Assembly: GCF_020544405.1 (NCBI RefSeq)
Contig: NZ_CP065410.1
Location: forward strand, 5,733,501-5,797,500
Direction of reading: 5' to 3'
Length of the DNA stretch: 64,000 bases
Origin: Pseudomonas sp. IAC-BECa141
GTDB lineage: Bacteria; Pseudomonadota; Gammaproteobacteria; Pseudomonadales; Pseudomonadaceae
The first letter of the stretch is position 1, and the number at the start of each line of letters is the position of its first letter. A program made the position numbers and the translations under genes. Positions 19,006 through 30,068 of this stretch are shown here, piece by piece. The notes under the pieces are model-generated. The model searched no databases and was not told the DNA's origin. It was given only the letters and a program-made list of their open reading frames with translations.

Positions 19006-20175
19006 ATGCCACTCGCCTTGCTTGCACTCGCTGTTGCCGCTTTCGGCATCGGCACCACTGAATTCGTCATCATGGGCCTGCTGCCCGATGTCGCCCGCGA
19101 CCTCGCGGTGAGCATTCCCCACGCCGGCCTGTTGATCACCGGCTACGCCCTGGGCGTGGTGTTCGGTGCGCCGATCCTGGCGATCGGCACCGCCAACATG
19201 CCGCGCAAGGCCACACTGCTGGGCATGACGCTGATGTTCATCCTCGGCAACGTGCTGTGCGCACTGGCGCCGAACTACGCGACACTGATGGCGGCGCGGG
19301 TGGTGACTGCGTTGTGCCACGGGGCGTTCTTCGGCATCGGTTCGGTGGTGGCCGCCGGGCTGGTCGCGCCGAACAAACGGGCGCAGGCAATTGCAATGAT
19401 GTTCACCGGCCTGACCCTGGCCAACGTCCTCGGTGTACCACTGGGCACTGCGCTCGGCCAGTACGCAGGCTGGCGCTCGACCTTCTGGGCGGTCTCGGTG
19501 ATCGGTGTGATCGCCGCCCTCGCCCAGTGGCTGTGGTTGCCGAAACATATCCCGATGGACAAGGCCAACCTCGCCAGCGAATTCAAAGTGCTGGGCAAGG
19601 TCAACGTGTTGCTGGCGCTGGGCATGAGCGTGCTGGCCTCCACCAGCCTGTTCAGCGTGTTCACCTACATCGCGCCGATTCTGCAGGACATCACCGGCGT
19701 CAGCCCCCACGGCGTGACTGTGATGCTGTTGTTGTTCGGCGTCGGCCTGACCGGCGGCAGCATGCTCGGCGGTCGCCTGGCCGACAGTCGCCTGCTGCCG
19801 TCGCTGGTGGGTGTCGCGCTGGCGGTGGTGGTGATTCTGGCGGCGTTCAGCCAGACCAGTCGAGCGGTGGTTCCGGCGGCGGTCACGCTGGTGCTGTGGG
19901 GGATTTTTGCCTTCGCCCTGTGCCCGATCCTGCAACTGCTGATCATCGATCAGGCGCATGAAGCACCGAACCTCGGTTCGACCCTGAACCAGAGCGCGTT
20001 CAACCTCGGCAATGCCGCCGGCGCGTGGATCGGCGGGCTGGTGGTCGCCAGCGGTGCGGACCTGGCCGACTTGCCGTGGACCGGCGCGCTGGTGGGTGTG
20101 CTGACCGTGCTGACGGCGCTGTTTTTCATCTACCTGCAACGTCGGGGTGTCGCTGCGGTCAATGTGTCCGGCTGA
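19006..20175 (+). CDS. MFS transporter, AraJ/DHA1-like
   Basis: This 389-residue inner-membrane protein has 12 predicted helices. The N-terminus (MPLALLALAVAAFGIGTTEFVIMGLLPDVARDL) carries the GTTEFVIMGLLPDVA signature of the AraJ/YdhP-like proton-driven exporters, with GYALGVVFGAPILAI and NKRAQAIAMMFTGLTLANVLGVPLGTALGQYAGWR further on. An open frame extends upstream to 18847, but that part is not hydrophobic and lacks family similarity, so ATG 19006 is preferred despite a weak ribosome binding site. Substrate unknown; sugar or drug efflux is typical. Confidence 0.85.
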   Translation: MPLALLALAVAAFGIGTTEFVIMGLLPDVARDLAVSIPHAGLLITGYALGVVFGAPILAIGTANMPRKATLLGMTLMFILGNVLCALAPNYATLMAARVVTALCHGAFFGIGSVVAAGLVAPNKRAQAIAMMFTGLTLANVLGVPLGTALGQYAGWRSTFWAVSVIGVIAALAQWLWLPKHIPMDKANLASEFKVLGKVNVLLALGMSVLASTSLFSVFTYIAPILQDITGVSPHGVTVMLLLFGVGLTGGSMLGGRLADSRLLPSLVGVALAVVVILAAFSQTSRAVVPAAVTLVLWGIFAFALCPILQLLIIDQAHEAPNLGSTLNQSAFNLGNAAGAWIGGLVVASGADLADLPWTGALVGVLTVLTALFFIYLQRRGVAAVNVSG

Positions 20176-20182
20176 TTTCCCC

Positions 20183-20202
20183 GGGGACACCATTGTGTCC
20201 CC
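20183..20202 (+). other. Perfect hairpin between the MFS and antiporter genes
   Basis: GGGGACAC-CATT-GTGTCCCC is a perfect 8-bp stem eight bases after the MFS stop codon. It lacks a T tract, so intrinsic termination is uncertain. It may mark the 3' end of the MFS mRNA or protect it. Confidence 0.5.
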
Positions 20203-20279
20203 ACCCGGCGTCAGCCCATCCAACCCTTGCGTCCTTGCGCGGGCGCGCTGTCTTTCACCCCCCATCCAAAGGACTCCGG

Positions 20280-21545
20280 ATGCTTGAACTCGTTGCCGCT
20301 TTCATCTGCCTGACCACCCTCCTCACCTTCGTCAATTTCCGTTTCATCGGCCTGCCCCCAACCATCGGCGTGATGGTGACTGCACTGATGTTTTCCCTGT
20401 TGCTGCAAGGCCTGAGCCTGCTCGGTTACCCCGGTCTCGAAGAGCGCGTACAGCAGCTGATCGGCCAGATCGACTTCGGCGATCTGCTGATGAACTGGAT
20501 GCTCTCGTTCCTGCTGTTCGCCGGCGCCTTGCACGTCAACCTGAGCGACCTGCGCAGCTACCGCTGGCCCATTGGTCTGCTGGCGACCTTCGGCGTACTG
20601 ATCGCCACTGCCGTGATCGGCAGCCTCGCCTATTACATTTTTGCCCTGTTCGGCTGGCACGTGAGCTTCCTCTACTGCCTGTTGTTCGGCGCACTGATTT
20701 CCCCGACCGACCCGATCGCGGTACTCGGCGTGCTGCGTACGGCCAACGCCTCGAAGCCGTTGAAAACCACCATCGTCGGCGAATCGCTGTTCAACGACGG
20801 CACCGCCGTGGTGGTGTTCACCGTGTTGCTGGGCATCGCGCAATTGGGCGAAACCCCGACCGTCGGCGCCACGGCCATGCTGTTTGCCCATGAGGCCATT
20901 GGTGGCGTGCTGTTCGGCGGGCTGATCGGTTATCTGGTGTACCTGATGATCAAGAGCATCGAGCAGCACCAGATCGAAGTCATGCTGACCCTGGCGCTGG
21001 TGATCGGCGGTTCGGCGATGGCCACCGAGCTGCACGTCTCGGCGCCGATTGCGATGGTGGTTGCCGGTTTGATCATCGGTAACCTCGGCCGCAACCTGGC
21101 GATGAACGACATGACGCGCAAATACCTGGACGGGTTCTGGGAATTGCTCGACGACATGCTCAACGCCCTGCTGTTCGCGCTGATCGGGATGGAGCTGTTG
21201 CTGCTGCCGTTCAACTGGCTGCATGTGGCGGCGGCGACTCTGCTGGCGCTGGCGATTCTGCTGTCGCGCCTGCTCACCGTGGCCCCGGCCATCGTCTTGC
21301 TACGGCGCTGGCGCACGGTGCCGCGCGGCACGATCCGGATCCTGACCTGGGGTGGTTTGCGCGGCGGTGTTTCGGTGGCACTGGCCCTGGCCCTGCCGCT
21401 GGGCCCGGAGCGCGATCTGCTGCTGAGCATCACCTACATCGTGGTGCTGTCGTCGATCCTGTTGCAGGGCCTGACCATCGGCAAACTGGTCAAGCATGCA
21501 ACGCGCGACGAGCCGGCGACCGCTGCCGGACCGGCGCACCACTGA
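20280..21545 (+). CDS. Na+/H+ antiporter, CPA1 (NhaP-type) family
   Basis: The 421-residue inner-membrane protein starts at ATG 20280 behind AAAGGA. It has about 12 hydrophobic segments. The core motifs of CPA1 cation/proton antiporters are present: MLSFLLFAGALHVNLSDLR, FGALISPTDPIAVLGVLR with the conserved Asp of the TDP ion site, TTIVGESLFNDGTAVVVF with the second acidic pair, and RILTWGGLRGGVSVALALALP. The short tail (HATRDEPATAAG) lacks a regulatory domain. The stop codon directly abuts the stop of the convergent FNT gene. Confidence 0.92.
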   Translation: MLELVAAFICLTTLLTFVNFRFIGLPPTIGVMVTALMFSLLLQGLSLLGYPGLEERVQQLIGQIDFGDLLMNWMLSFLLFAGALHVNLSDLRSYRWPIGLLATFGVLIATAVIGSLAYYIFALFGWHVSFLYCLLFGALISPTDPIAVLGVLRTANASKPLKTTIVGESLFNDGTAVVVFTVLLGIAQLGETPTVGATAMLFAHEAIGGVLFGGLIGYLVYLMIKSIEQHQIEVMLTLALVIGGSAMATELHVSAPIAMVVAGLIIGNLGRNLAMNDMTRKYLDGFWELLDDMLNALLFALIGMELLLLPFNWLHVAAATLLALAILLSRLLTVAPAIVLLRRWRTVPRGTIRILTWGGLRGGVSVALALALPLGPERDLLLSITYIVVLSSILLQGLTIGKLVKHATRDEPATAAGPAHH

Positions 21546-22433
21546 TCATTTTTTGATCTGCTGCGGATCGGGCTTTTCGGCCTGATCCGCAGACTCTTTC
21601 GGAGCGCCGCTTTCACTGCGGATCTGCGCATGACTGATCAGGGCGAAGATGAAACTGCCGCCGATGATGTTCCCCGCCAGGGTCGGCCCGGCAAACACCG
21701 CCCAGAAATCACTCCACGGCAGCTCGCCGGCAAACACCAGATAGGACACCTCCGCCGAACCCACCACGATGTGCGTGAAATCGCCCAGCGCCATGAGATA
21801 GGTGATGAGGATGATGATCCACATCTTCGCGCTCTCCATGGACGGAATCATCCAGACCATGGTGGCGATCATCCAGCCAGAAACGATGCCCTTGGCGAAC
21901 ATCTGACTCGCGTGGTTCTCCATGACCTTGCGGCCGATTTCGAGAAAGGCTTCATCGGTCTTGCTGTCGAAGATCGGCAGTTCAAGCATCACGTACGCCA
22001 CCAGAATCGTGCCGCACAGGTTGCCGAACAGCACGACAGTCCAGAGCCGGATCAATCGGCCGAAATTGCCGAACGTCGGTTTGGTCATCACCGGCAGCAC
22101 GGCGGTCAGGGTGTTTTCGGTAAACAGTTGCTGGCGGGCGAGGATCACTGCGAGAAAGCCTGCGCAGTAGCCGAAGCTGGCGATCACCTTGAATTCTTCG
22201 CCCTCGGGCAGACGCGAATTGAGCAGGCCCATGCCCATCAGCGACAGGCCCATGGTCAGCCCGGCGGCCAGCGCCGACCACCACAGCGCGGCAATGCTGC
22301 GCTCCAGTTCCTGGTCGCCCTGTTTGCGGATGATTTCATGCAGAACCGCCGCGCGGGGCGGCTGGCTTTTCTCGACTTCGTGTTGTTCCTTGGCCGAGAG
22401 GTCGGGGGTCTTGCCGTCTGTTGGTGTGGTCAT
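21546..22433 (-). CDS. Formate/nitrite transporter (FNT) family protein
   Basis: The 295-residue protein has a charged N-terminus (residues 1-45) and six hydrophobic segments. FNT-type features include GYCAGFLAVILARQQLFTENTLTAVLPV, LFGNLCGTILVAYVML and ALGDFTHIVVGSAEVSYLVFAGELPW. It resembles YfdC of E. coli more than FocA or NirC because of the long N-terminal extension and the FTHIVVGSAE loop. Small monovalent anions are the usual substrates; the exact one is unknown. Confidence 0.85.
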   Translation of the reverse strand: MTTPTDGKTPDLSAKEQHEVEKSQPPRAAVLHEIIRKQGDQELERSIAALWWSALAAGLTMGLSLMGMGLLNSRLPEGEEFKVIASFGYCAGFLAVILARQQLFTENTLTAVLPVMTKPTFGNFGRLIRLWTVVLFGNLCGTILVAYVMLELPIFDSKTDEAFLEIGRKVMENHASQMFAKGIVSGWMIATMVWMIPSMESAKMWIIILITYLMALGDFTHIVVGSAEVSYLVFAGELPWSDFWAVFAGPTLAGNIIGGSFIFALISHAQIRSESGAPKESADQAEKPDPQQIKK

Positions 22434-22506
22434 GGCGGGAAACCGGTGGCGGAGTCATAAGGCTACGACACGCGCCGCTCGGCTTCCGTTCGCCGGTCAG
22501 ACGCGA

Positions 22507-22914
22507 TTACTCGGTAACGGGCACGTCATCCTTGAACTGGTCTTTGACGTATCTGATTTCGGTCCGCCCGTGCGGCGCCGGCAGACCGTCTTCGCCGAGG
22601 TTGACGAAGACCATTTTCTCGACGGTCAGGATGCTTTTGCGGGTGATCTTGTTGCGCACTTCGCAGGTCAGGGTGATCGAGGTACGGCCGAACTCGGTGG
22701 CGGTGATGCCCAGCTCGATGATGTCGCCCTGGCGTGAAGCGCTGACGAAGTTGATTTCGGAAATGTACTTGGTCACCACACGCTGGTTGCCCAGTTGAAC
22801 GATCGCGTAGATCGCCGCTTCTTCGTCGATCCAGCGCAGCAGGCTGCCGCCGAACAGGGTGCCGTTGGGGTTGAGGTCTTCGGGTTTTACCCACTTGCGG
22901 GTGTGGAAATTCAT
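22507..22914 (-). CDS. Acyl-CoA thioesterase, YciA-like hotdog fold
   Basis: The start at 22914 has AGGAG five bases upstream; a GTG six bases earlier overlaps that site and is less likely. The 135-residue hotdog protein has the N-terminal KPEDLNPNGTLFGGSLLRWIDEEAAIYA, where NPNGTLFGG and DEEA are active-site elements of the YciA/acyl-CoA hydrolase group, followed by VTKYISEINFVSASRQGDIIELG. It hydrolyses acyl-CoA thioesters in the cytoplasm; chain length is not predictable. It is a single gene, upstream of and divergent from ahcY. Confidence 0.85.
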   Translation of the reverse strand: MNFHTRKWVKPEDLNPNGTLFGGSLLRWIDEEAAIYAIVQLGNQRVVTKYISEINFVSASRQGDIIELGITATEFGRTSITLTCEVRNKITRKSILTVEKMVFVNLGEDGLPAPHGRTEIRYVKDQFKDDVPVTE

Positions 22915-23033
22915 CTTCACTCCTGAGCGTCTTGCCGAATGATGGCGCCATCTTGGCAGACTGAGCGGTCATGCTCCATGAGGCTTCTACTATGGTCGCG
23001 ATTGGCGATCTTCATCCGGCCGACAGAAACCCT

Positions 23034-23061
23034 TTGGAAGATCAGTCTAGACGGCTATAAT
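23034..23061 (+). promoter_or_regulatory. Promoter of the ahcY transcript
   Basis: TTGGAA at 23034-23039 and TATAAT at 23056-23061 are separated by 16 bases, a good sigma-70 match. It lies about 50 bases before the riboswitch. Confidence 0.75.
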
Positions 23062-23083
23062 CGCCCCCGTTTCAAAACGGTAA

Positions 23084-24643
<1,560 letters not shown>

Positions 24644-24655
24644 GACAAGAGCAGC

Positions 24656-24724
24656 TGCGAGCTACAAGCTTCAAGCGGCAAGCAAGGTCAAAAGCCGGAC
24701 TTGCCGTGCGAAGCTTGAGAGCTC
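24656..24724. repeat. Imperfect inverted repeat between ahcY and metF
   Basis: AAGCTTCAAGCGGCAAG (24666-24682) pairs with CTTGCCGTGCGAAGCTT (24700-24716) with three mismatches. It resembles a common dispersed Pseudomonas hairpin with AGCTTCAAGC/GCTTGAAGCT units. It may attenuate or process the ahcY-metF transcript. Confidence 0.6.
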
Positions 24725-24822
24725 TGCCCCTATTTCAAAACAGTTTCAGGCAGCAGGTTTCACGCACGAGAGATCAGCGCACCTCCGCTTCTTTCGCAGC
24801 GTGTAACTTGCCGCTCGTAACT

Positions 24823-24835
24823 GGAGGCTCCCTCC
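24823..24835 (+). promoter_or_regulatory. metF ribosome binding site inside a hairpin
   Basis: GGAGG-CTC-CCTCC: the ribosome binding site at 24823-24827 can pair fully with 24831-24835, directly before the ATG. Such a structure would lower translation unless opened. Confidence 0.5.
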
Positions 24836-25681
24836 ATGTCCCAAGAACGCCGCTACAGCTTCGAGTTCTTCCCGACCAAGACCGATGCTGGGCATGAAAA
24901 ACTGCTCGCCACTGCCCGTCAGCTGGCCACCTACAACCCTGACTTCTTTTCCTGCACCTACGGCGCGGGCGGTTCGACCCGTGACCGCACGCTGAACACC
25001 GTGCTGCAGCTGGAAAGCGAAGTCAAAATCCCCGCCGCCCCGCACCTGTCGTGCGTCGGCGACAGCAAGGACGACCTGCGCGGCCTGCTGAACGAGTACA
25101 AGGCTGCCGGCATCAAGCGCATCGTCGCCCTGCGTGGCGACCTGCCGTCCGGCATGGGCATGACCAGCGGCGAGCTGCGTCACGCCAATGAACTGGTTGA
25201 ATTCATTCGTGAAGAAACCGGCAATCATTTCCACATCGAAGTCGCCGCTTATCCGGAGATGCATCCGCAAGCGCGCAACTACGAAGACGATCTCGCCAAC
25301 TTCGTGCGCAAGGCCCGCGCCGGCGCCGACAGCGCGATCACCCAGTACTTCTTCAACGCCGACAGTTACTTCTACTTCGTCGACCGTTTGCAGGCGCTGG
25401 GCGTGGACATCCCGGTCGTGCCGGGGATCATGCCAATCACCAACTACAGCAAACTCGCGCGCTTCTCCGATGCCTGCGGTGCGGAAATCCCGCGCTGGAT
25501 CCGCAAGCAGCTGGAAGCCTACGGCGATGACAGCCAAAGCATTCAGCGCTTTGGCGAACAGGTCGTCACCGAGATGTGCGAACGCCTGCTGCAAGGCGGC
25601 GCGCCTGGCCTGCACTTCTATTCCATGAACCAGGCCGAACCGAGCCTGGCAATCTGGAACAACCTGAAGTTGCCGCGCTAA
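24836..25681 (+). CDS. metF: Methylenetetrahydrofolate reductase
   Basis: This 281-residue flavoprotein reduces 5,10-methylene-THF to 5-methyl-THF, the methyl donor for homocysteine remethylation. Landmarks are the N-terminal RRYSFEFFPTKTDAG, the FSCTYGAGGSTRD loop, RIVALRGDLPSG, AAYPEMHPQARNYEDD and ITQYFFNADSYFYFVDR, all diagnostic of MetF. It follows ahcY on the same strand after 192 bases containing an inverted repeat. The two probably belong to one methionine-cycle unit. Confidence 0.96.
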   Translation: MSQERRYSFEFFPTKTDAGHEKLLATARQLATYNPDFFSCTYGAGGSTRDRTLNTVLQLESEVKIPAAPHLSCVGDSKDDLRGLLNEYKAAGIKRIVALRGDLPSGMGMTSGELRHANELVEFIREETGNHFHIEVAAYPEMHPQARNYEDDLANFVRKARAGADSAITQYFFNADSYFYFVDRLQALGVDIPVVPGIMPITNYSKLARFSDACGAEIPRWIRKQLEAYGDDSQSIQRFGEQVVTEMCERLLQGGAPGLHFYSMNQAEPSLAIWNNLKLPR

Positions 25682-25704
25682 AAAGACGTAACCGCAGGAC
25701 CAGG

Positions 25705-25760
25705 AGATCGCAGTTGCGACAGCGCTTTCAGCGTTTTCGCCGCTGCGATCTTTTGCTTTT
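25705..25760 (+). terminator. Terminator-like inverted repeat after metF
   Basis: AGATCGCAG (25705-25713) pairs with CTGCGATCT (25743-25751), followed by TTTGCTTTT. The loop is long (~29 bases) and holds a smaller AGCGC-type hairpin. It lies about 25 bases after the metF stop. Confidence 0.65.
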
Positions 25761-25828
25761 AACGCCCGAAACAGAGCTTCTGCGGCCAGTTTCTGGCTCT
25801 TTGCCGTTTCTCGTCGTAATCTCAAGCC

Positions 25829-26641
25829 ATGCCTTTGATCACGCAGTTATTCGCCGTGCTGGTTTTTGCTTGCCTGAGCTTTGCGGCTCGGGGCGAGAAG
25901 CTGCGTATCGTCACCGAACCGTGGGCGCCGTACGTCTATGAACAGGGCGGCAAGAACCTCGGACTGGACTACGAAACCACCGCCATTGTGTTCAAGCGCC
26001 TGGACATCGAAGTCGAATGGCAGTTCCTGCCCTGGAAACGCTGCCTGTCGATGCTCGAAACCGGCCAGGCCGACGGCGCGCTGGACATCTTCCACAGCGA
26101 CGAACGCGACGCCACCCTGCTTTACCCGAGCGAACCACTGTCGGACGTCGAGTTCGTGATGTTCTATGCCAACGACCGGCCGCACCCTTTTCACAGCCTT
26201 GAAGACCTCAAGGGCCTGACCGTCGGCACCTCGCCGGGCTATCTCTACAGCTCCGACTTTCGCGAATCGACCCTGTTCACCCGCGAGCCGGCCCCGACCC
26301 ACGAAGCCAACTTCGGCAAACTGGTGCGCGGGCGTATCGACCTGCTGATCACGGATCGCCGGGTGGGCCAGCATTTGCTCGATGAGTTGGGCATTCGCGA
26401 CAAAATTACCGAAAATCCGACCGTCATCAGCCGCCAGAGCCAGTTTCTGGCCGTGCGGCGCAATGCCGGGATGGATCTGCTGGTGCAGCGCTTCGGCGCC
26501 GAGCTCAAGCGTTTCAAGCGCGAACCGGCCTACGCCGAGCTCAGCGCCCGCTACGGCGCGGCCCCCGCCCTGGCGGCGCCGCTGGGCAACGCCACCGCCA
26601 GCGGCAAAACCGTTGAGCAGCAGGAAAGCGGCGCGCAGTGA
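25829..26641 (+). CDS. Periplasmic solute-binding protein, family 3
   Basis: The 270-residue protein has a signal peptide (MPLITQLFAVLVFACLSFAARG). The mature part fits the bacterial family 3 binding proteins: EKLRIVTEPWAPYVYEQGGKNLGLDYETTAIVFKRL, the WKRCLSMLETGQADGALDIF motif, and DLKGLTVGTSPGYLY. No permease or ATPase gene is adjacent, so it is an orphan. Many such orphan pseudomonad proteins bind polar amino acids or act as sensory proteins; the ligand is not predictable. The C-terminus ends in a Ser/Gln/Ala-rich tail. Confidence 0.8.
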   Translation: MPLITQLFAVLVFACLSFAARGEKLRIVTEPWAPYVYEQGGKNLGLDYETTAIVFKRLDIEVEWQFLPWKRCLSMLETGQADGALDIFHSDERDATLLYPSEPLSDVEFVMFYANDRPHPFHSLEDLKGLTVGTSPGYLYSSDFRESTLFTREPAPTHEANFGKLVRGRIDLLITDRRVGQHLLDELGIRDKITENPTVISRQSQFLAVRRNAGMDLLVQRFGAELKRFKREPAYAELSARYGAAPALAAPLGNATASGKTVEQQESGAQ

Positions 26642-26863
26642 TTGCTCTGTTATACTCCGGCGTTCCCGCCAGGCTCACGCCCGGACGCCCGGAACCGTAA
26701 CAGGCCTCCCGACCCGCTACAGCGCAGCTTCTCAGCCCGCGCGAGCACTCCGGACGTGCCTTCGGAACCGCAGCAGGACCGGACGGGATTGCGTCCTCTT
26801 AAACGCCATTCGCGCCAGGCAAGACTCCCATTGGGCCAAGCCCTAACTGAAACAGGATTACTC
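26642..26863 (+). promoter_or_regulatory. Long leader of rhlE with candidate -10 box
   Basis: TATACT at 26651-26656 is a good -10 element without a clear -35. About 200 bases of untranslated leader would follow. Long leaders are usual for cold-regulated DEAD-box helicase genes; regulation is inferred. Confidence 0.4.
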
Positions 26864-28750
26864 ATGTCCTTTGCTTCCCTCGGTCTCTCCGAGGCTTTGG
26901 TCCGCGCTATCGAAGATGCGGGCTATACCGAGCCTACTCCGGTGCAACAGCGGGCCATCCCCGCCGTGTTGCAAGGTCGCGACCTGATGGTTGCGGCACA
27001 GACAGGTACCGGTAAAACCGGCGGTTTCGCCCTGCCGATCCTCGAGCGGCTGTTCCCCAACGGCCACCCGGACAAATCCCAGCGTCACGGCCCGCGCCAA
27101 CCGCGCGTGCTGGTCCTGACCCCGACCCGCGAACTCGCGGCCCAGGTTCACGACAGCTTCAAGATCTACGCCCGTGACCTGAAATTCGTCAGCGCGTGCA
27201 TCTTCGGCGGCGTCGGCATGAACCCGCAGGTTCAGGCCATGTCCCGCGGCGTGGACGTCCTCGTTGCCTGCCCGGGTCGTTTGCTCGACCTGTGCGGCCA
27301 GGGCAGCGTCGATCTGTCCCACGTTGAAATTCTCGTGCTCGACGAAGCCGACCGCATGCTCGACATGGGCTTCGTCCATGACGTGAAGAAAGTCCTCGCG
27401 CGCCTGCCGGCCAAACGCCAGAACCTGCTGTTCTCGGCGACCTTCTCCAAAGACATCACTGACCTTGCCGGCAAGCTGCTGCACAACCCGGAACGCATCG
27501 AAGTGACGCCGCCGAACACCACGGTCGAGCGCATCGAACAACGCGTCTTCCGTCTGCCAGCCAGCCACAAGCGTGCACTGCTGGCCCACCTGATCACCGC
27601 CGGCGCGTGGGAACAGGTGCTGGTGTTCACCCGCACCAAGCACGGCGCCAACCGTCTGGCCGAGTATCTGGACAAACACGGCCTGCCGGCTGTGGCGATC
27701 CACGGCAACAAGAGCCAGAACGCTCGCACCAAAGCCCTGGCCGACTTCAAGGCGAATCAGGTGCGCATCCTGGTAGCGACCGACATCGCGGCTCGCGGTC
27801 TGGACATCGACCAGTTGCCACACGTGGTCAACTACGAACTGCCGAACGTCGATGAGGACTACGTGCACCGCATCGGCCGTACCGGCCGTGCCGGCCGTTC
27901 GGGCGAGGCGATCTCGCTGGTCGCGCCGGACGAAGAAAAGCTGCTGAAAAGCATCGAACGCATGACCAAGCAGAAAATCGCCGACGGCGACCTGATGGGC
28001 TTCGATGCCTGCACCATCGAGGCCGAGAAGCCGGAAGCCCGTGAACGTCCGGACATGCGCAACCCGCGCAACGCCCGTGGTCCACGCGGCGACGGCCCGA
28101 ATGGTGGCGGTGGCGGCGGCGGTCGTAAAGACAAAGGCAAAGACAAGGGCAAGGAAAAACCGGCCGGCGAACGCGGTGAGCGTGGCGAGCGTGGTGAACG
28201 TCCTGCCCGTCAACAAAAGCCGCGCGAAGGCACCCAGGCTCGCGAACAACGCCAGCCGAGCCAGCCGCCACGCATCCCGGCAGATCGCGCTCCGGATGAA
28301 TTCCTCGACGACGATATCGATAATTTCGGCAACCGCGTTGACTACGTGCCGAAGCAGGCTCCGGCCGGTGGCCGTGGTCGCCGTCCTGGCGGTCAGGGCC
28401 AGGGCGCAGGTTCGGGCGCGCCACGCGGCGGTCAGTCGCAAGGTCGCCAGAACGGCCCGCGCAACAGCAACGGTTCGAGCACCGGCACCCCGCCAGGCAA
28501 ACGCAACGGCCCGCGCAATGGCGCCCCGCGTGACGGCCAGGGTCGTCGCGATGAAAACTCGCGCAACCGCCGCCCGGCCCGTGACGATCAGCAACGCGCT
28601 GAACCGGCCGTGCAGAACCCACGCAGCAGCGGGCCGAAGATCATGCACAAGGAATCGAAAGCCGACCGCTTCCCGACGCCTGAGCAGCTGGATCAACTGC
28701 CAAGCCGCCCACGCGGTGAAAAACCGGCCTTGCTGACCCGCAATCGCTGA
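26864..28750 (+). CDS. rhlE: DEAD-box ATP-dependent RNA helicase RhlE
   Basis: The start at 26864 ([25 protein letters not shown] upstream) gives 628 residues. All helicase motifs are visible: Q motif [11 protein letters not shown], motif I AQTGTGKT, Ia PTRELA, II DEAD in [33 protein letters not shown] and [13 protein letters not shown]. After residue ~385 a long low-complexity tail begins, rich in Arg, Gly, Pro and Asn with [21 protein letters not shown] and GERGER runs, a likely RNA-binding disordered region. RhlE acts in ribosome assembly and RNA decay. The tail ends in a conserved-looking [15 protein letters not shown] motif. Confidence 0.95.
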   Translation: MSFASLGLSEALVRAIEDAGYTEPTPVQQRAIPAVLQGRDLMVAAQTGTGKTGGFALPILERLFPNGHPDKSQRHGPRQPRVLVLTPTRELAAQVHDSFKIYARDLKFVSACIFGGVGMNPQVQAMSRGVDVLVACPGRLLDLCGQGSVDLSHVEILVLDEADRMLDMGFVHDVKKVLARLPAKRQNLLFSATFSKDITDLAGKLLHNPERIEVTPPNTTVERIEQRVFRLPASHKRALLAHLITAGAWEQVLVFTRTKHGANRLAEYLDKHGLPAVAIHGNKSQNARTKALADFKANQVRILVATDIAARGLDIDQLPHVVNYELPNVDEDYVHRIGRTGRAGRSGEAISLVAPDEEKLLKSIERMTKQKIADGDLMGFDACTIEAEKPEARERPDMRNPRNARGPRGDGPNGGGGGGGRKDKGKDKGKEKPAGERGERGERGERPARQQKPREGTQAREQRQPSQPPRIPADRAPDEFLDDDIDNFGNRVDYVPKQAPAGGRGRRPGGQGQGAGSGAPRGGQSQGRQNGPRNSNGSSTGTPPGKRNGPRNGAPRDGQGRRDENSRNRRPARDDQQRAEPAVQNPRSSGPKIMHKESKADRFPTPEQLDQLPSRPRGEKPALLTRNR

Positions 28751-28764
28751 GTTTTCGACTGCTA

Positions 28765-28803
28765 TGAAAAATGCCCTGGCCTGAAAACCGGGGCATTTTT
28801 TTG
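28765..28803 (+). terminator. Rho-independent terminator of rhlE
   Basis: AAAAATGCCCTGG and CCGGGGCATTTTT form the stem around CCTGAAAA, followed by TTTGTG, 15 bases after the stop codon. Confidence 0.9.
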
Positions 28804-28838
28804 TGCGTCGCCGAGACGAGCGTTGCCGAAGGCAATAA

Positions 28839-28877
28839 AAAAACGCCCCCGGTCGCAAGACCGCGGGCGTTTTTGTG
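28839..28877. terminator. Terminator downstream of yceI
   Basis: AAAAACGCCCCCGGTC and GACCGCGGGCGTTTTT flank a short loop (GCAA). It serves the minus-strand yceI and can also back up rhlE termination. Confidence 0.85.
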
Positions 28878-28890
28878 TGTCAGGCGAAAA

Positions 28891-29484
28891 TTACTTCGCT
28901 TTGACACCTTCAAACGAGATGTACAGGTCGACGTTGTCGGACTGTGGACCCAGATCCATCATCTTGCCGAAATCAGAGCGCTTGATGCTGGTAGTGCCTT
29001 CGAAGCCGGCACGGTAGCCGCCCCATGGATCCTTGCCTTCACCCAGGAAAGTGGCCTTGACCACGATCGGCTTGGTCACGCCGTGCAGGGTCAGGTCGCC
29101 GGTGACGTCAGCCGTGTCTTTGCCAGCGGCGTTCTTGCCGGTGGATTTGACGCTGGTGGAAACGAACTTGGCGTCGGCGAATTTGCCCACATCCAGGAAG
29201 TCTTTGCTGGCGATGTGCTTGTCACGCTCGGCGTGGTTGGTGAACACGCTGGCGGTCTTCACGTCGAATTCGATCTTGCTGTCTTCAGGCTTGGCAGCGT
29301 CGAAGCTGAACTTGCCGCTGATGTCCTTGAAGGTACCCGTGATGTAGCTGTAGCCCAGGTGGCTGATCTTGAAGTCGACGAAGGCGTGCTGGCCTTCTTT
29401 ATCAACCACGTAGTCAGCGGCCATCACGTTGGCGGACAGAACGGCGGAACCGATTGCCAGAGCGGCCAGAGTCTTTTTCAACAT
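28891..29484 (-). CDS. yceI: YceI family periplasmic protein
   Basis: AAAGGAAA upstream supports the start at 29484, giving 197 residues. The signal peptide is [22 protein letters not shown]. The mature part is the YceI lipocalin-like barrel: [52 protein letters not shown] at the end. Family members bind isoprenoid-type lipids or help with alkaline pH, but physiological function is not settled. It is 32 bases downstream of a cytochrome b561 gene, a pairing known in many proteobacteria. Confidence 0.9.
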   Translation of the reverse strand: MLKKTLAALAIGSAVLSANVMAADYVVDKEGQHAFVDFKISHLGYSYITGTFKDISGKFSFDAAKPEDSKIEFDVKTASVFTNHAERDKHIASKDFLDVGKFADAKFVSTSVKSTGKNAAGKDTADVTGDLTLHGVTKPIVVKATFLGEGKDPWGGYRAGFEGTTSIKRSDFGKMMDLGPQSDNVDLYISFEGVKAK

Positions 29485-29516
29485 GCTTTGTTTTCCTTTG
29501 GAGTCGAGGTTGAACA

Positions 29517-30068
29517 TCAGGCTTTGCGTCCCAGCATTCGTGTCAGGGTCGCATCACGATCGATAAAGTGGTGCTTCAATGCTGCCAACGCATGAAGGCC
29601 GGAAAAAATTACCAGCGCCCACGCCAGCCAGAGATGAATCACACCGGCGGTATCTGCCTGATCCGGTAGTCCGGAAACCAGTGCAGGAACTTCAAACAGG
29701 CCAAACACCGGGATCCCGACACCGTCTGCGGTGGAAATCAGGTAACCGGCAATCATCACGGCAAACAGACCGAAGTACAGAAATGCGTGGCCGAACTTCG
29801 CGCCGAGGCGCGTCATGCGGCTGTAGCTTTCCAGCGACGGCGGCGGCGGACTGACAAAGCGCCACAACACCCGCAACACCATCACCCCCAGCAGCACCAG
29901 ACCGATGCTCTTGTGCAGATCCGGCGCGTCTTTGCGCCAGGTGCTGTAGTAATCCAGCCCCACCATCCACAAGCCCAGCGCAAACAGCCCGAAGACCGCC
30001 AGCGCCACACCCCAGTGCATGAAGATGCTGACCCAACCGTAGCGCGAAGAAGAGTTACGTAGCTGCAT
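29517..30068 (-). CDS. Cytochrome b561
   Basis: The start at 30068 ([29 protein letters not shown] upstream) gives 183 residues and keeps the first helix at the usual distance. Four hydrophobic segments carry His residues suited to two b haems: FMHWGVAL in helix 1, [21 protein letters not shown] in helix 2, [19 protein letters not shown] in helix 3, and [27 protein letters not shown] in helix 4. Bacterial b561 proteins move electrons at the inner membrane. It is cotranscribed with yceI. Confidence 0.9.
   Translation of the reverse strand: MQLRNSSSRYGWVSIFMHWGVALAVFGLFALGLWMVGLDYYSTWRKDAPDLHKSIGLVLLGVMVLRVLWRFVSPPPPSLESYSRMTRLGAKFGHAFLYFGLFAVMIAGYLISTADGVGIPVFGLFEVPALVSGLPDQADTAGVIHLWLAWALVIFSGLHALAALKHHFIDRDATLTRMLGRKA

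Noticed and set aside
20183..20202. Perfect hairpin considered as a terminator
   Set aside because: It has no T tract, so I list it only as a hairpin and do not claim termination.
26858..28858. 666-codon minus-strand frame opposite rhlE
   Set aside because: It is antisense to a well-supported helicase gene; its composition is that of a shadow frame.
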